A stretch of 64,000 nucleotides of DNA from Ruminococcus sp. (GCA_017622925.1 JAGAQC010000039.1:27572-91571), one strand, 5' to 3'; positions 42,863-51,827 are shown, counted from the first letter of the stretch. The notes: generated by a model from the letters alone, not told the origin. Numbers and translations are program-made.

Positions 42863-43024
42863 AGAGCCTGTTTAATATCCCTTCGCGCACATCTTTTCGG
42901 CAAAATTTGCCGATTACTGCGTTGAAAAAGCTCACCATACGACAGTATGCTTTCGCTTTTTCTCCTTGTACTCGACAAATTTATGCTCGAAAATCCGCAC
43001 ACGCCGAGATATTAAACAGACTCT
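42863..43024. repeat. Structured inverted repeat, 162 bp (AGAGCCTGTTCAG family)
   Basis: The ends AGAGCCTGTTTAATATCCC and GATATTAAACAGACTCT are inverted. The core, on the minus strand, is GCGAAAGC-ATAC-TGTC-GTAT-GGTGAGC, identical to the copy at 12131. It lies 45 nt downstream of the L,D-transpeptidase stop codon. Confidence 0.8.
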
Positions 43025-43069
43025 AAGGAGTATAGATTTGGGTATTTTCTGAAAGATAGTCAAAACCGA

Positions 43070-44062
43070 TCAGTCGTGAACTATAACGGGAATGCCGTTT
43101 TCGGTCATCTCGAACAACGCTTTCGCATTGTCAAGGGGCATATTGATACAACCGTGAGAACCGTTGTACATATAGACCGTGCCGCCGTATTCGCTTCTGT
43201 CAAGATCGTGGAATCCGCAGTCCATGTAGTTAAAGGGCATCCAGTAGTTTACCAATGTTTCATAGCCCTGTACTTCCATAGTACCAAGCACTCTCTGCTG
43301 CTCATGCGACCAGATACTGCCGATACCTCTGGGGGTACGGCAATCAGGGTCGGTCTCAGTACCCGATACAATGTCGGATTCCAGCACGACCGCATTATCC
43401 TTATACAGCCAAAGATATTGCTCGGAAATATCCACCTCAACATATGTCGTGCCGATGTCGTCAGTTGCGCGGCAGTAACCTCTTACACTGTACTGCGGCT
43501 CGACCGTCACAGTTTCCCCTGCGCGCATCAGACCGATAAGCTGCTCGACCGTCCCTGCCTGATCTATCTGCCAGCCGTAGATACTGGAATAACCGCTGTC
43601 CCACGGCACTGTTATCCAGCCGTCAACCGTTGCATAGAACGAACGGGAAGTGCCTATCGTATCTGTCTCAGCCGCCATTTGCTGTACAAATGCAGCGACC
43701 TTATCGCGGTCAAACATCGGATTACCTGCGGCGTCCTTCATAACAGAACCGTCGGGAGACTTCATGCTCCAGTCGGCGATCATGGCGCTGTCAACCGTTT
43801 TGCTTCTGTCCTCAAAGTCAAAGGTAATGGAGCAGTCGGCGAAGCTGTCGTAAATTTCCGACTCACTCGGGGGATTCTCTGTCATATCCGTTGACGGTTC
43901 AGACTCATTGCTGTCGGAAACTGCCATTGCCGCGCTGTCATGGAGCTGCTCGTTTCTGCCGAATTCCGCATCGGAAATAGTCTGCGCCTCTATATCATTG
44001 GAGGAACAGCCGCAAAGAGATAACACTAAAAAAGCACTTATTATAGCGGAAATATTTTTCAT
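43070..44062 (-). CDS. L,D-transpeptidase (YkuD) lipoprotein, 330 aa
   Basis: Cross-links peptidoglycan or attaches proteins to it. The signal peptide ends in lipobox LCGC (MKNISAIISAFLVLSLCGCS). An acidic linker leads to a region with SH3-like strands (about 140-215), then the YkuD domain (about 220-330) with GFHDLDRSEYGG and the catalytic SHGCINM (Cys near 306). It is anchored in the membrane and faces the wall. Start at 44062 after AAAGGA; upstream codons to 44107 lack support. Transcribed in the same direction as the anti-sigma-like gene 42 nt upstream. Confidence 0.88.
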   Translation of the reverse strand: MKNISAIISAFLVLSLCGCSSNDIEAQTISDAEFGRNEQLHDSAAMAVSDSNESEPSTDMTENPPSESEIYDSFADCSITFDFEDRSKTVDSAMIADWSMKSPDGSVMKDAAGNPMFDRDKVAAFVQQMAAETDTIGTSRSFYATVDGWITVPWDSGYSSIYGWQIDQAGTVEQLIGLMRAGETVTVEPQYSVRGYCRATDDIGTTYVEVDISEQYLWLYKDNAVVLESDIVSGTETDPDCRTPRGIGSIWSHEQQRVLGTMEVQGYETLVNYWMPFNYMDCGFHDLDRSEYGGTVYMYNGSHGCINMPLDNAKALFEMTENGIPVIVHD

Positions 44063-44103
44063 ATGTAATTGTCCTTTCAAATTTACGAGTACGACCGCAA
44101 AAA

Positions 44104-45375
44104 TCAATTTTGCAGATCGGTAACCGAAATATCTTCAGTGTAAAGATATTCCGTATCTCCATTCGCCCATACAAGAGTCATCATGACCTGCCCTCTCGGG
44201 TCGTTGTCAGCGGAACTCAATTTTCCCGTTGCTGTGTCAGAACCCATAGAGATCAGAATTTCGTTTCCGTTTTGCATATATGAGAAGTATATCAGCGTAG
44301 GGTCTGTTGTTGCGTAATCCTCGGGAGGTATTATATAGTGTCCGTTGCAGCCGTCATTCCCGAACATAATAGAATTTTCAAAAGTACCGTCAAGTTCAGA
44401 CTCATACCATGTCGTTCCGTTTAATGAAACGAGATTATTTTCAGTCGTCGTCGGCTGCGAATTATAGTCACTGTCGGACGGCAAATAATATTCAAGGCTG
44501 CCGTCCGAATTGATTTCAATACTGTAGGTGTAAAAATGATCTGTACGTCCGTCCGCCCATACAATAGTCAGCATGACTTGATTTCTGTCATCACTGAAAC
44601 TCACTTTTCCTGTTGCTTTGTTAGAACCCATACGGATAGAAATTTCGTCACCATTTTGCGTATATGTGAAATATACTTGCAAAGCGTCTTGTGTTGTATA
44701 ATCATATGGAGGCGTTATATAGTGTCCGCTGAAACCGTCCTTGCCGAACTCAATACGATGTTCATCAGGACCGTCTATTTCGCCCTCAGACCAACATGTT
44801 TCATTCAAAGCAACATTATCAAAAGAAACGGTATTATCCGTAGTCGGTTCTGTTGCTTCTATCGTTGGCTGCGGAGTATCGTTCTCAGTCGTTCCCAAAT
44901 ATCCAAAGCCGTCGCTAACATTGTCGTCGGCAGGTAAAGTATTTGAGGTATCGTGATCATAGACGGCTTCCGTACTATTGGTTGAAGTCGAAGAGCTTTC
45001 AGACGCTGCATCAGAACTTTTATCATAAAAGCTTGCAGCAGGCGGCTTTTCGCTTTCTGAACTAATGTTTCCGTTGGGATTCCTGTTAAGCATAAACACG
45101 CTTGTTATCCCTCCGACGGCTATAACAAAAGCGGCGGCAGAAGCGGCAAATCTGTATAAATTCCTGCGTTTATAGCGTTCAGTTCCCGAAACAGTAATTG
45201 CCTCTTTGACTTCATGATCGGATCCGGCAGAAAAAGCGTTTTTTTTCATACATTGCTTTAAAATACGTTTTCTGGTTTTTTTGTCGATCGCAGGATATTT
45301 CTCAGCTATTTCCTCAACGGAAAAGTCCTCAAGGTCATTAAGCTTATCCATAAGATCTTTGTCATTTTTATTCAT
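44104..45375 (-). CDS. Membrane partner of the sigma factor with tandem outer domains (probable anti-sigma), 423 aa
   Basis: Cytoplasmic part (1-72: MNKNDKDLMDKLNDLEDFSV and a KKTRKRILKQC helix), a membrane span (about 75-95: FAASAAAFVIAVGGITSVFM), a Ser/Thr-rich linker (about 105-190) and two outer domains that are clear duplicates (about 192-300 and 310-418; LNETCWSEGEIDG and LNGTTWYESELDG open them, and both contain GHYI-PP-DY and ATGK). No zinc-binding HxxxCxxC motif of the common anti-sigma type is visible. It overlaps the sigma gene by 8 nt, so it likely controls that sigma factor in response to an outside signal; this is inference. Confidence 0.75.
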   Translation of the reverse strand: MNKNDKDLMDKLNDLEDFSVEEIAEKYPAIDKKTRKRILKQCMKKNAFSAGSDHEVKEAITVSGTERYKRRNLYRFAASAAAFVIAVGGITSVFMLNRNPNGNISSESEKPPAASFYDKSSDAASESSSTSTNSTEAVYDHDTSNTLPADDNVSDGFGYLGTTENDTPQPTIEATEPTTDNTVSFDNVALNETCWSEGEIDGPDEHRIEFGKDGFSGHYITPPYDYTTQDALQVYFTYTQNGDEISIRMGSNKATGKVSFSDDRNQVMLTIVWADGRTDHFYTYSIEINSDGSLEYYLPSDSDYNSQPTTTENNLVSLNGTTWYESELDGTFENSIMFGNDGCNGHYIIPPEDYATTDPTLIYFSYMQNGNEILISMGSDTATGKLSSADNDPRGQVMMTLVWANGDTEYLYTEDISVTDLQN

Positions 45376-45934
45376 GATAACCGCCCTTTCTAAGGAGCGT
45401 ACCTATTTTCTTTCTGGCACGCATGCTTCTTTTCTTTACAGAGTCTGATGTCATTTCAAGAATTTTTGCAATTTCATGTATCTTGCGCTTGTAAAAATAC
45501 TGATACACTATTATTGAACAGTCGGGTTCTCCAAGAGACCTGACTATATTCCAGAGATTCTGACTGAATATGCGTTTTTCGGTTTCTTCTTCTGTATTGT
45601 CCAAGGCAGGAGGAATAAATATGTCGTCATCTTCCACGTCCGAACGCATATTATTCCTTGCTGAGAGCTGTCTGAAAGCGTCGATCGCTCTGAATTTTGC
45701 AATTGTGCTTATGTATGATTTCAGACTTCCGCTTCCTGCCGAATACTTTTCGGCATTCTTGAAAACCTCGACCATTATATCGCTCACACAATCCTCAACA
45801 TCTTCTCTTGTCCCGCAATTTCCGATCTTATTGAGAACTATGGCATATATAAGATTTCCGTACTGATCAATAAGCGTTTCGTAAGCTTTTGAAGGAGAAC
45901 TGCATAATAACTGCTCCCATTCCGAATCCGTCAT
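45368..45934 (-). CDS. Sigma-70 family (ECF-like) sigma factor, 188 aa
   Basis: Region 2 reads AYETLIDQYGNLIYAIVLNKIG and DCVSDIMVEVFKNAEKYS, with SLKSYISTIAKFRAIDAFRQ for DNA binding. Region 4 has VYQYFYKRKIHEIAKILEMT and the helix DSVKKRSMRARKKIGTLL. The ATG at 45934 lies 7 nt after GGAGG and gives MTDSEWEQLL. The reading frame stays open back to 46159 only because it runs through the repeat at 45957. Operon with the membrane partner. The repeat fills the leader upstream of the ribosome binding site. Confidence 0.87.
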   Translation of the reverse strand: MTDSEWEQLLCSSPSKAYETLIDQYGNLIYAIVLNKIGNCGTREDVEDCVSDIMVEVFKNAEKYSAGSGSLKSYISTIAKFRAIDAFRQLSARNNMRSDVEDDDIFIPPALDNTEEETEKRIFSQNLWNIVRSLGEPDCSIIVYQYFYKRKIHEIAKILEMTSDSVKKRSMRARKKIGTLLRKGGYHE

Positions 45935-45956
45935 ACTTTTACCTCCTGTCCTAATA

Positions 45957-46113
45957 TACTCGCCGCTATTGCAAAACAAACAGTAATGCTGCCATAAAAT
46001 CCGTCTGTCTGCGTCATCTTCCTCACCATACAACAAGTATGCTTTCGTCATCTTCCTTGACATACGAATTTTCTGTTCAGCATTCTTTGTGTATTTTGCA
46101 ATAGCGGCGAGTA
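45957..46113. repeat. Structured inverted repeat, 157 bp (TACTCGCCGC type, opposite strand)
   Basis: The ends TACTCGCCGCTATTGCAAAA and TTTTGCAATAGCGGCGAGTA are inverted. It is the same length as, and nearly identical to, the copy at 37524, in reverse. It lies 23 nt upstream of the sigma factor start codon and so probably in its transcript. Copies this alike suggest recent movement. Confidence 0.88.
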
Positions 46114-46208
46114 TATAATAGAAACATGTTTCATATAGTACATTCGCCAATTGTGACAAAAAGGGACAGCTTTATATAAATTTTATTTTTTAATATATAA
46201 GTAACCTA

Positions 46209-46234
46209 TAAAAAACGCCCCTATCGAGGGCGTT
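46209..46234 (-). terminator. Rho-independent terminator of the SDR reductase gene
   Basis: AACGCCC and GGGCGTT with a 7-nt loop; the minus strand continues into TTTTTTATAGG. About 55 nt past the stop codon. Confidence 0.75.
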
Positions 46235-46289
46235 GTCAGACCAACAGATACCCGAATCGGCTTTTGGGGGATCATGTGAACACAGATCA

Positions 46290-46994
46290 TCAAACTACCA
46301 TACCGCCGTTTACAGCCAATATCTGTCCCGTTATATACTCGGCTCGTCCCGATGCAAGGAAAGATACGGCGTCCGCAACATGGCGAGGTTCGCCGAATAT
46401 GCCGAGAGGTATTTCCTCACGGATAAGTTCCAGCTCCTCGGCGGAAAATCTGCTGTTCATTTCGGTCATTATAAAGCCCGGAGCAACGCAGTTCACACGG
46501 ATACCCGAGGGAGCGACCTCCTTTGCCAAAGCCTTTGTGAACCCTATAAGACCTGCCTTTGAAGCGGAATAGTCCACCTCGCAGGACGCTCCGACCTGTC
46601 CCCACATAGAGGAAATATTTATAACGCACCCCGATTTTCGGCGTATCATCGCAGGCAAAAACGCCCTTGCGCAATTCATTGCGCCGACAAGATTTATTTC
46701 CATGATAGCGCGGCTTTTTTCTTTTGAGATACCCGTAAACAGCTCGATTTCCGAGATACCCGCATTGTTCACCAGCAGATCGGCTGTTCCGACCTTTTCC
46801 GAAGCGGACAAAATGTCCTCCGAAGATGAAACATCAAGCTTTACTGCCTCTCCGCCTGTTTCTGCGGCGATCTTTTCGGCTTTTTCTTTGGACGACGAAA
46901 AACCTGCGTAAACATAATATCCGTCCTCGGCAAGGCGGCGGCATATCGCTTCTCCTATTCCTCCCGAACCTCCCGTAACGACCGCTTTTCTCAT
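46290..46994 (-). CDS. Short-chain dehydrogenase, 3-oxoacyl-ACP reductase type
   Basis: NAD(P)-binding TGGSGGIGEAICRRL (TGxxxGIG), LLVNNAGIS, active site Ser in NISSMWGQ, YSASK with Tyr and Lys, and the C-terminal SFLASGRAEYITGQILAVNG. It is FabG-like and could reduce 3-oxoacyl-ACP. It is not in a fab cluster, so the substrate may differ. 234 residues, start at 46994 after GAGGG. Confidence 0.9.
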   Translation of the reverse strand: MRKAVVTGGSGGIGEAICRRLAEDGYYVYAGFSSSKEKAEKIAAETGGEAVKLDVSSSEDILSASEKVGTADLLVNNAGISEIELFTGISKEKSRAIMEINLVGAMNCARAFLPAMIRRKSGCVINISSMWGQVGASCEVDYSASKAGLIGFTKALAKEVAPSGIRVNCVAPGFIMTEMNSRFSAEELELIREEIPLGIFGEPRHVADAVSFLASGRAEYITGQILAVNGGMVV

Positions 46995-47148
46995 AATTAT
47001 CCCTCACTTATTTAAATTATAAAATAATTATAACACAATATAAAAAATTTTTAAATAGTCATAATGCACAAATCTCATTGTATATTTCAGTACACTATTA
47101 CCAAAATAACGAAAATAATGACAGAATTATGAAAATAGTAATTTCCTC

Positions 47149-47177
47149 TTGAAAGTTATCCGAAAATGTGCTATATT
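47149..47177 (+). promoter_or_regulatory. Sigma-A promoter of the LTA-synthase-like gene
   Basis: TTGAAA (47149-47154), 17-nt spacer, TATATT (47172-47177). Confidence 0.65.
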
Positions 47178-47233
47178 AAATGTTGCGGAGACATAATCCG
47201 AAGGAAATTTCTTTAATCGGAGGCTGAATCAAA

Positions 47234-49096
47234 ATGACAGATAAAATTAAAACAAAATTAAATTCCTTCCTTGACCATGTAAAAAAATACAACAAAAAAC
47301 GGGACGAAAACAGCGAACGCTTCAAAGTCCTCAATATTATCCTGATGATAATATTCCCGATGTTCATTTCCTGCATGGCTGAGATAAATCAGTTCAAACA
47401 TGTAAGCGCGTTCATGAGTTTTGCAGTCGAAAGACCGTCGATACTGGTGTTCAACTTTATCGCTGCCGGAATAGTCTTTATCCTGCTCCTTGCGGCTTTC
47501 AGAAAGGGCTGGCTTGCGGTACTGGCGCAAAGTCTCATATATATGGCTCTCAGCATAACCGAGCTGTTCAAGTACGGTACTAACGGAAACCACCTTATTC
47601 TTTCCGATATGAAGCTTTTCAAAAGCATCAAGAGCCTTAAATCCTTTGCATACATAAAAATCACGCCGAGATTAATAATATATTGTCTCATTGTGCTTGC
47701 GTTTATAGTGGTAGTTTTCCACTTTAATCCGAAGCTTCCGCGGCATAAACCGTTCAAACGAGCTATCGCCGCTGCGGCATGCGCCTGCATAAGCATGTGC
47801 ATGATCGTTTTCCCCGGCTTCTACACGCCGATATATAACTTCTTCAAGCTCGATACAACAGCCGCAAGCAACGCTTTTCTGCTCAACGAAAAATTCGACA
47901 ACAACAGCTTCCTTGCCTTTATTGTTGAGACCGCTTCCGAAAGCTTTGAAAACCGCCTTGTTGAACCCGAAAACTACAACGAGGAATATGTTTCGCAGAT
48001 CATCGACACGGATATTGACGAAACAGAGGACTTCAACGGCGGAGTTAAACCCAACGTTATTGTCGTTATGAGCGAGTCTTTCGCCGATTTCCGTGTATTT
48101 GACGAACTCGGCATAGACGATTCCTACTACGAGGGCTTTGACAAAGCTTGCGCAGAGGGCAAAAGCGGTATCGCCGTAACTCCGACATATGCAAGCTATA
48201 CCGTTCGTTCCGAATTTGAGCTGCTTTTCGGACTTCCTGTTCGAGGACTGAATACGCCCAATATGCCTCAGCGTGAACTTGCAGACCGTGAACAGCCTGC
48301 GTTCGCTCAGTATTACAAGAGCTGGGGTTACAAAACGGCTTACGTACACCCTTTCCAAGGCTCTTTCTACAGCAGAACACGTATTTACGGCGATTTTGGT
48401 TTCGACACGATGATATTCCATGACGACATCGAGGGCGTTACGGATTTTACCGTTCCTGTTGAACACTTCGGTACATACGTTGACGATAATACGGTCTTTA
48501 ATCAGCTTTTAGACCTTGTAAAGACTACGGACGACCCCATGTACATCCACACAACTACAATGCAGAATCACCAGCCGTACAACCTCGGCGAAGACCCCGA
48601 TGATGAGATCGGAAACTATCTCACTTGGGTAAAGCATACAAACGAGGGTCTGGAGGCATTTCTTGGAGAACTCAAAAAGCTTGACGAGCCTACTTTGGTA
48701 TTTTTCGTAGGCGACCACTTCCCGTCCCTGAGAGGCGAAACAAGCGTTTACAATCAGCTTAATATTACAGGCGAAAATTGCAGTACGCTCTATGAACAGA
48801 AGTACTTCTTCTGGAGCAACTATGACGCGGATTTCTCCGACGTTCCCGAAGATAAATTCTCTTTCTTCTATGTTCCCTACATCATCGCCGATATTATTGA
48901 CGCTCCCCATGATTCCTTTATCGAGAGCATGGACGAATACATGAAAGAGCTGCCGATCTACTCCACCGACTACAACGACGGAACTCCCGATAACGAAATG
49001 CTCGACGTGCTGACATACGACCGTGTTATCGGCGATGTTATGTCGCCCTGTCCCATACCCGACGAGATACTCGAAGCAAGCAAAGGAGAAGATTAA
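47234..49096 (+). CDS. LTA synthase family phosphoglycerol transferase, 620 aa
   Basis: Five membrane spans in the first 200 residues, then an outer sulfatase-fold domain. Seen: PNVIVVMSESFADF (metal-binding Glu), the nucleophile Thr in ASYTVRSEFELLFGLPV, GYKTAYVHPFQGSFYSR, and FVGDHFPSL for the metal site. These proteins move glycerol phosphate from phosphatidylglycerol onto lipoteichoic acid or other surface polymers. Start at 47234, 11 nt after CGGAGG. The hotdog thioesterase gene follows directly after its stop codon. Confidence 0.9.
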   Translation: MTDKIKTKLNSFLDHVKKYNKKRDENSERFKVLNIILMIIFPMFISCMAEINQFKHVSAFMSFAVERPSILVFNFIAAGIVFILLLAAFRKGWLAVLAQSLIYMALSITELFKYGTNGNHLILSDMKLFKSIKSLKSFAYIKITPRLIIYCLIVLAFIVVVFHFNPKLPRHKPFKRAIAAAACACISMCMIVFPGFYTPIYNFFKLDTTAASNAFLLNEKFDNNSFLAFIVETASESFENRLVEPENYNEEYVSQIIDTDIDETEDFNGGVKPNVIVVMSESFADFRVFDELGIDDSYYEGFDKACAEGKSGIAVTPTYASYTVRSEFELLFGLPVRGLNTPNMPQRELADREQPAFAQYYKSWGYKTAYVHPFQGSFYSRTRIYGDFGFDTMIFHDDIEGVTDFTVPVEHFGTYVDDNTVFNQLLDLVKTTDDPMYIHTTTMQNHQPYNLGEDPDDEIGNYLTWVKHTNEGLEAFLGELKKLDEPTLVFFVGDHFPSLRGETSVYNQLNITGENCSTLYEQKYFFWSNYDADFSDVPEDKFSFFYVPYIIADIIDAPHDSFIESMDEYMKELPIYSTDYNDGTPDNEMLDVLTYDRVIGDVMSPCPIPDEILEASKGED

Positions 49097-49495
49097 ATGA
49101 AAGACGCAGCCATAAATGCCAAAGGTTCGGCAGAAACTACAGTTACCGAGGATAAGCTCGCCGTTTCTGTCGGAAGCGGAAGTCTCAGGGTTTTCGCTAC
49201 TCCTGCAATGACCGCCCTTATGGAATCCGCCGCATGCGATTGTCTCTCCCCTTTCCTTGAAGAAAATGAAGCTACCGTCGGAACTGAGCTTTGCATCAAG
49301 CACAGTTCGGCTACTCCCGAAACTATGAAAGTCAGAGCCGAAGCAGTTCTCACAGCGGTAAACGGCAGAGAATTTACTTTCGATGTGAAAGCATTTGACG
49401 AATGCGGAGAAATAGGCAGCGGCACTCACAAGCGTTTTCTTGTGTACAGTGAGAAATTTACCGCCAAAACCAACGAAAAGCTGAAAAATAAATAA
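49097..49495 (+). CDS. Hotdog-fold thioesterase (FlK-like), 132 aa
   Basis: Fluoroacetyl-CoA-thioesterase-like protein: VFATPAMTALMESAACDCLS with the Glu-bearing helix, then VGTELCIKHSSATPETMKVR and the FDVKAFDECGEIGSGTHKR strands. Acts on some acyl-CoA or acyl thioester; most members are of unknown substrate. It begins right after the stop codon of the LTA-synthase-like gene and is co-transcribed; a terminator follows. Confidence 0.85.
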   Translation: MKDAAINAKGSAETTVTEDKLAVSVGSGSLRVFATPAMTALMESAACDCLSPFLEENEATVGTELCIKHSSATPETMKVRAEAVLTAVNGREFTFDVKAFDECGEIGSGTHKRFLVYSEKFTAKTNEKLKNK

Positions 49496-49505
49496 AAATT
49501 TAAAG

Positions 49506-49540
49506 TGCGCCGTGTTTTTTCATCACGGCGCATTTTTATT
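49506..49540 (+). terminator. Rho-independent terminator of the LTA/thioesterase operon
   Basis: TGCGCCGTG (49506-49514) and CACGGCGCA (49524-49532), then TTTTTATTTT. Confidence 0.9.
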
Positions 49541-49637
49541 TTATTTTTTCCGTAGGTTATCATATAATTATCACATAACTGCTTATAATATATAATATAA
49601 ATGAATAAAACCTAAGATGCGAAACGAGGTAACGCAT

Positions 49638-51047
49638 ATGTCGGATATGTATAATAATTATAACAATGATAAAAATAACGGCGATGAATATGATCAGTCC
49701 GAGGGGAATTTTTCCTACTATTCGGGCAATACGCCGCAGAAGCCTAAAAAGCCCAAAAGCCGTTCTGCCCTGAAAGTCATAGCGGTCATACTTTCGGTAG
49801 GCATAGGCTGCGCAGGAGGAATACAGCTCTATCGCTTTATGGACGACAGCAATATAAAGCTTACCGATGAATCGGAAAAAAGCAGCAGGGAAGAATCCTC
49901 CGATCCTGTAAACGCCTCCAAATCCAACGCCGCAAATACTCCGTCTGTTCCCGAACCGCAGAACCTCCCGGGACTGTTTGATATTGCTTCACGGACAGAC
50001 GCTAAATATCTCCCCGATATAGTCGATGAAATAATGCCGTCCGTTGCAGGTATTTCCTCGACCTTTGAAGTGACCTACAGTAATCCGAACACTATTTCGC
50101 CGTGGGGCTGGGGTTTCCAAAGTCAGCCCGAAACTCGTGAAATGGTCGGAACGGGAACGGGTATCGTAATGACCGAGGACGGCTACATCGTCACAAACGC
50201 TCACGTAGTCTATTCCGAAGAATATGATGCAGGCGAAGCTAAGGAGGTATCAGTCCTTTTCAGCGATGAAAAGGAATACGACGCTAAAATCATCGCCTTT
50301 GACGTTGAAACAGACCTCGCCGTGCTGAAAATAGACGCTTCGGGCTTTACTCCTGCAACTTTCGGAAACAGCGATGAACTGCGTGTCGGCGAAGTCGTTA
50401 TTGCCGTCGGAAATCCTCTCGGCTTCGAGCTTTTCGGCTCTGTCACAAGCGGTATCGTTTCAGCTCTCAACCGTCAAATTTCCATTAACGAAAAAAATAT
50501 GACGCTTATCCAGACCGACGCCGCCATTAACTCGGGCAACTCAGGCGGTCCGCTGCTCAATAGCTGCGGTCAGGTCATCGGTATAAATTCGGCGAAAATG
50601 TCGTCAAGCTACGGTACGGCTTCTGTTGAGGGTCTTGGATTTGCTATCCCGATAAACGACGCTAAGGCGATCATTGACGACCTTATCAACAAGGGCTATG
50701 TTTCGGGCAGACCTCAGATAGGCGTTTCCACCGTTGATATTACCGAAACTTATTCAAGCTATCTCGGACTTCCTATGGGCGTTTACGTCCGCATGGTAGC
50801 CGAGGGCGGAGCTGCCGAAGAAGCAGGCATTAAAGAGGGCGACGTTATTATCGGAATAAACGATGAAGCCGTTGCTACAGCAGAAGAACTGAATAATATC
50901 AAAAATCAGTTCAAGGCAGGAGATACCGTAACTCTTAAAATATACCGCAACGGTCAGGACCTCGATATTCCTCTTGTACTTCAGGAGGCGCACGATGAAA
51001 TGAATCCCGAACAATCCGAAGATAAAACCGAAGCTCCAACAGATTAA
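49638..51047 (+). CDS. HtrA/DegP-type serine protease with PDZ domain, 469 aa
   Basis: Membrane-anchored quality-control protease. Cytoplasmic, Tyr/Asn-rich start, one membrane span (about 52-72: ALKVIAVILSVGIGCAGGIQ), a low-complexity linker, then the trypsin-like domain with His in VTNAHVV, Asp in TDLAVLKID and Ser in GNSGGPLL. A PDZ domain (about 355-455) follows with MGVYVRMVAEGGAAEEAGIK and EGDVIIGIND. The ATG at 49638 follows GAGGTAAC; an upstream ATG at 49617 is less likely. Function in folding stress is family knowledge. Confidence 0.93.
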   Translation: MSDMYNNYNNDKNNGDEYDQSEGNFSYYSGNTPQKPKKPKSRSALKVIAVILSVGIGCAGGIQLYRFMDDSNIKLTDESEKSSREESSDPVNASKSNAANTPSVPEPQNLPGLFDIASRTDAKYLPDIVDEIMPSVAGISSTFEVTYSNPNTISPWGWGFQSQPETREMVGTGTGIVMTEDGYIVTNAHVVYSEEYDAGEAKEVSVLFSDEKEYDAKIIAFDVETDLAVLKIDASGFTPATFGNSDELRVGEVVIAVGNPLGFELFGSVTSGIVSALNRQISINEKNMTLIQTDAAINSGNSGGPLLNSCGQVIGINSAKMSSSYGTASVEGLGFAIPINDAKAIIDDLINKGYVSGRPQIGVSTVDITETYSSYLGLPMGVYVRMVAEGGAAEEAGIKEGDVIIGINDEAVATAEELNNIKNQFKAGDTVTLKIYRNGQDLDIPLVLQEAHDEMNPEQSEDKTEAPTD

Positions 51048-51058
51048 TAACGAGCATA

Positions 51059-51105
51059 AAGCCTGTTTAGTATCTCAGCGTGTGAGGAGATACTGAACAG
51101 GCTCT
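51059..51105. repeat. Short inverted repeat (AGCCTGTTTAG ends)
   Basis: The ends AAGCCTGTTTAGTATCTC and GAGATACTGAACAGGCTCT with almost nothing between: a copy of the AGAGCCTGTTCAG family lacking its core. It lies 12 nt after the protease stop and may act as its terminator hairpin. Confidence 0.75.
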
Positions 51106-51114
51106 TAATTTCTT

Positions 51115-51277
51115 AGACCTGTTCAGTAACCTGAAAAATGCTGAATGACGCAGGATTTTTTGTGATGTGCAAAGTCAGTTTTCCGCAGGAATACTGTATG
51201 TATTGCAAGGAAAACTGGCAAAGCACAGTGCAAAAAAGACAAGTCAGGCAGCGTTTTGAAGGTTATTGAACAGGTCT
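51115..51277. repeat. Structured inverted repeat, 163 bp (AGACCTGTTCAG ends)
   Basis: AGACCTGTTCAGTAACCT and AGGTTATTGAACAGGTCT at the ends. The tip is GTTTTCC-GCAGG-AATAC-TGTAT-GTATT-GCAAGG-AAAAC. Same length class as the other repeats, with a related but different tip. It ends 22 nt before the cobalamin adenosyltransferase start. Confidence 0.8.
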
Positions 51278-51298
51278 GATAAACAAAGGAGAATTATC

Positions 51299-51820
51299 AT
51301 GGGATATACGCATATATACTGCGGAAACGGCAAGGGAAAAACCACGTCCGCTCTCGGTCTTGCGATAAGGGCGGCAGGAGCGGATATGAAAGTCCATATC
51401 GTACAGCTTATGAAAGGCGCGGAGACTTCCGAGCTTGAAAGTCTGAAAATGATACCGAATATTTCCGTAAACAGGCTCTCGAAAGACTTCGGCTTCACGT
51501 TCACAATGACCGAAAGCGACAAAAAAGAGATCATCGGCTGCCACAACGCTCTCCTAAGAAACGCATACGAGCAGATGAAAAATCATAAATTCGATATGCT
51601 TATTATTGACGAATTTTTCTGCGCATATAATTACGGTCTGGTTGACCGAAGTCTTGCGGAAAAAATCGTATTTGAAAAAGAAAAAAGCTGCGAGCTTGTT
51701 CTCACGGGACGTGACCCCGAAGAAAAATTTCTCGCAGAAGCTGATTATATAAGCGAAATAAATGCCTTAAAACACCCGTACACAAAAGGTATCAACGCAA
51801 GAAAAGGAATAGAATATTAA
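51299..51820 (+). CDS. cobO: Corrinoid adenosyltransferase, CobA/CobO/BtuR type, 173 aa
   Basis: Adds the adenosyl group to cobalamin. ATP-binding HIYCGNGKGKTTSALGLA (GNGKGKTT) at the start, then VQLMKGAETSELESL and MLIIDEFFCAYNYGLVD, GRDPEEKFLAEADYISEI near the end. The ATG at 51299 lies 7 nt after AAAGGAG; codons before it fall in the repeat. The gene stands alone, without a cobalamin riboswitch that I can see. The exact subtype (CobO against other BtuR-like ATPases) is less sure. Confidence 0.85.
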   Translation: MGYTHIYCGNGKGKTTSALGLAIRAAGADMKVHIVQLMKGAETSELESLKMIPNISVNRLSKDFGFTFTMTESDKKEIIGCHNALLRNAYEQMKNHKFDMLIIDEFFCAYNYGLVDRSLAEKIVFEKEKSCELVLTGRDPEEKFLAEADYISEINALKHPYTKGINARKGIEY

Positions 51821-51827
51821 CATGAGT

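Noticed and set aside
45935-46159. N-terminal extension of the sigma factor by 75 residues
   Set aside because: The extension is translated repeat; GGAGG at the inner ATG gives a normal sigma factor start.
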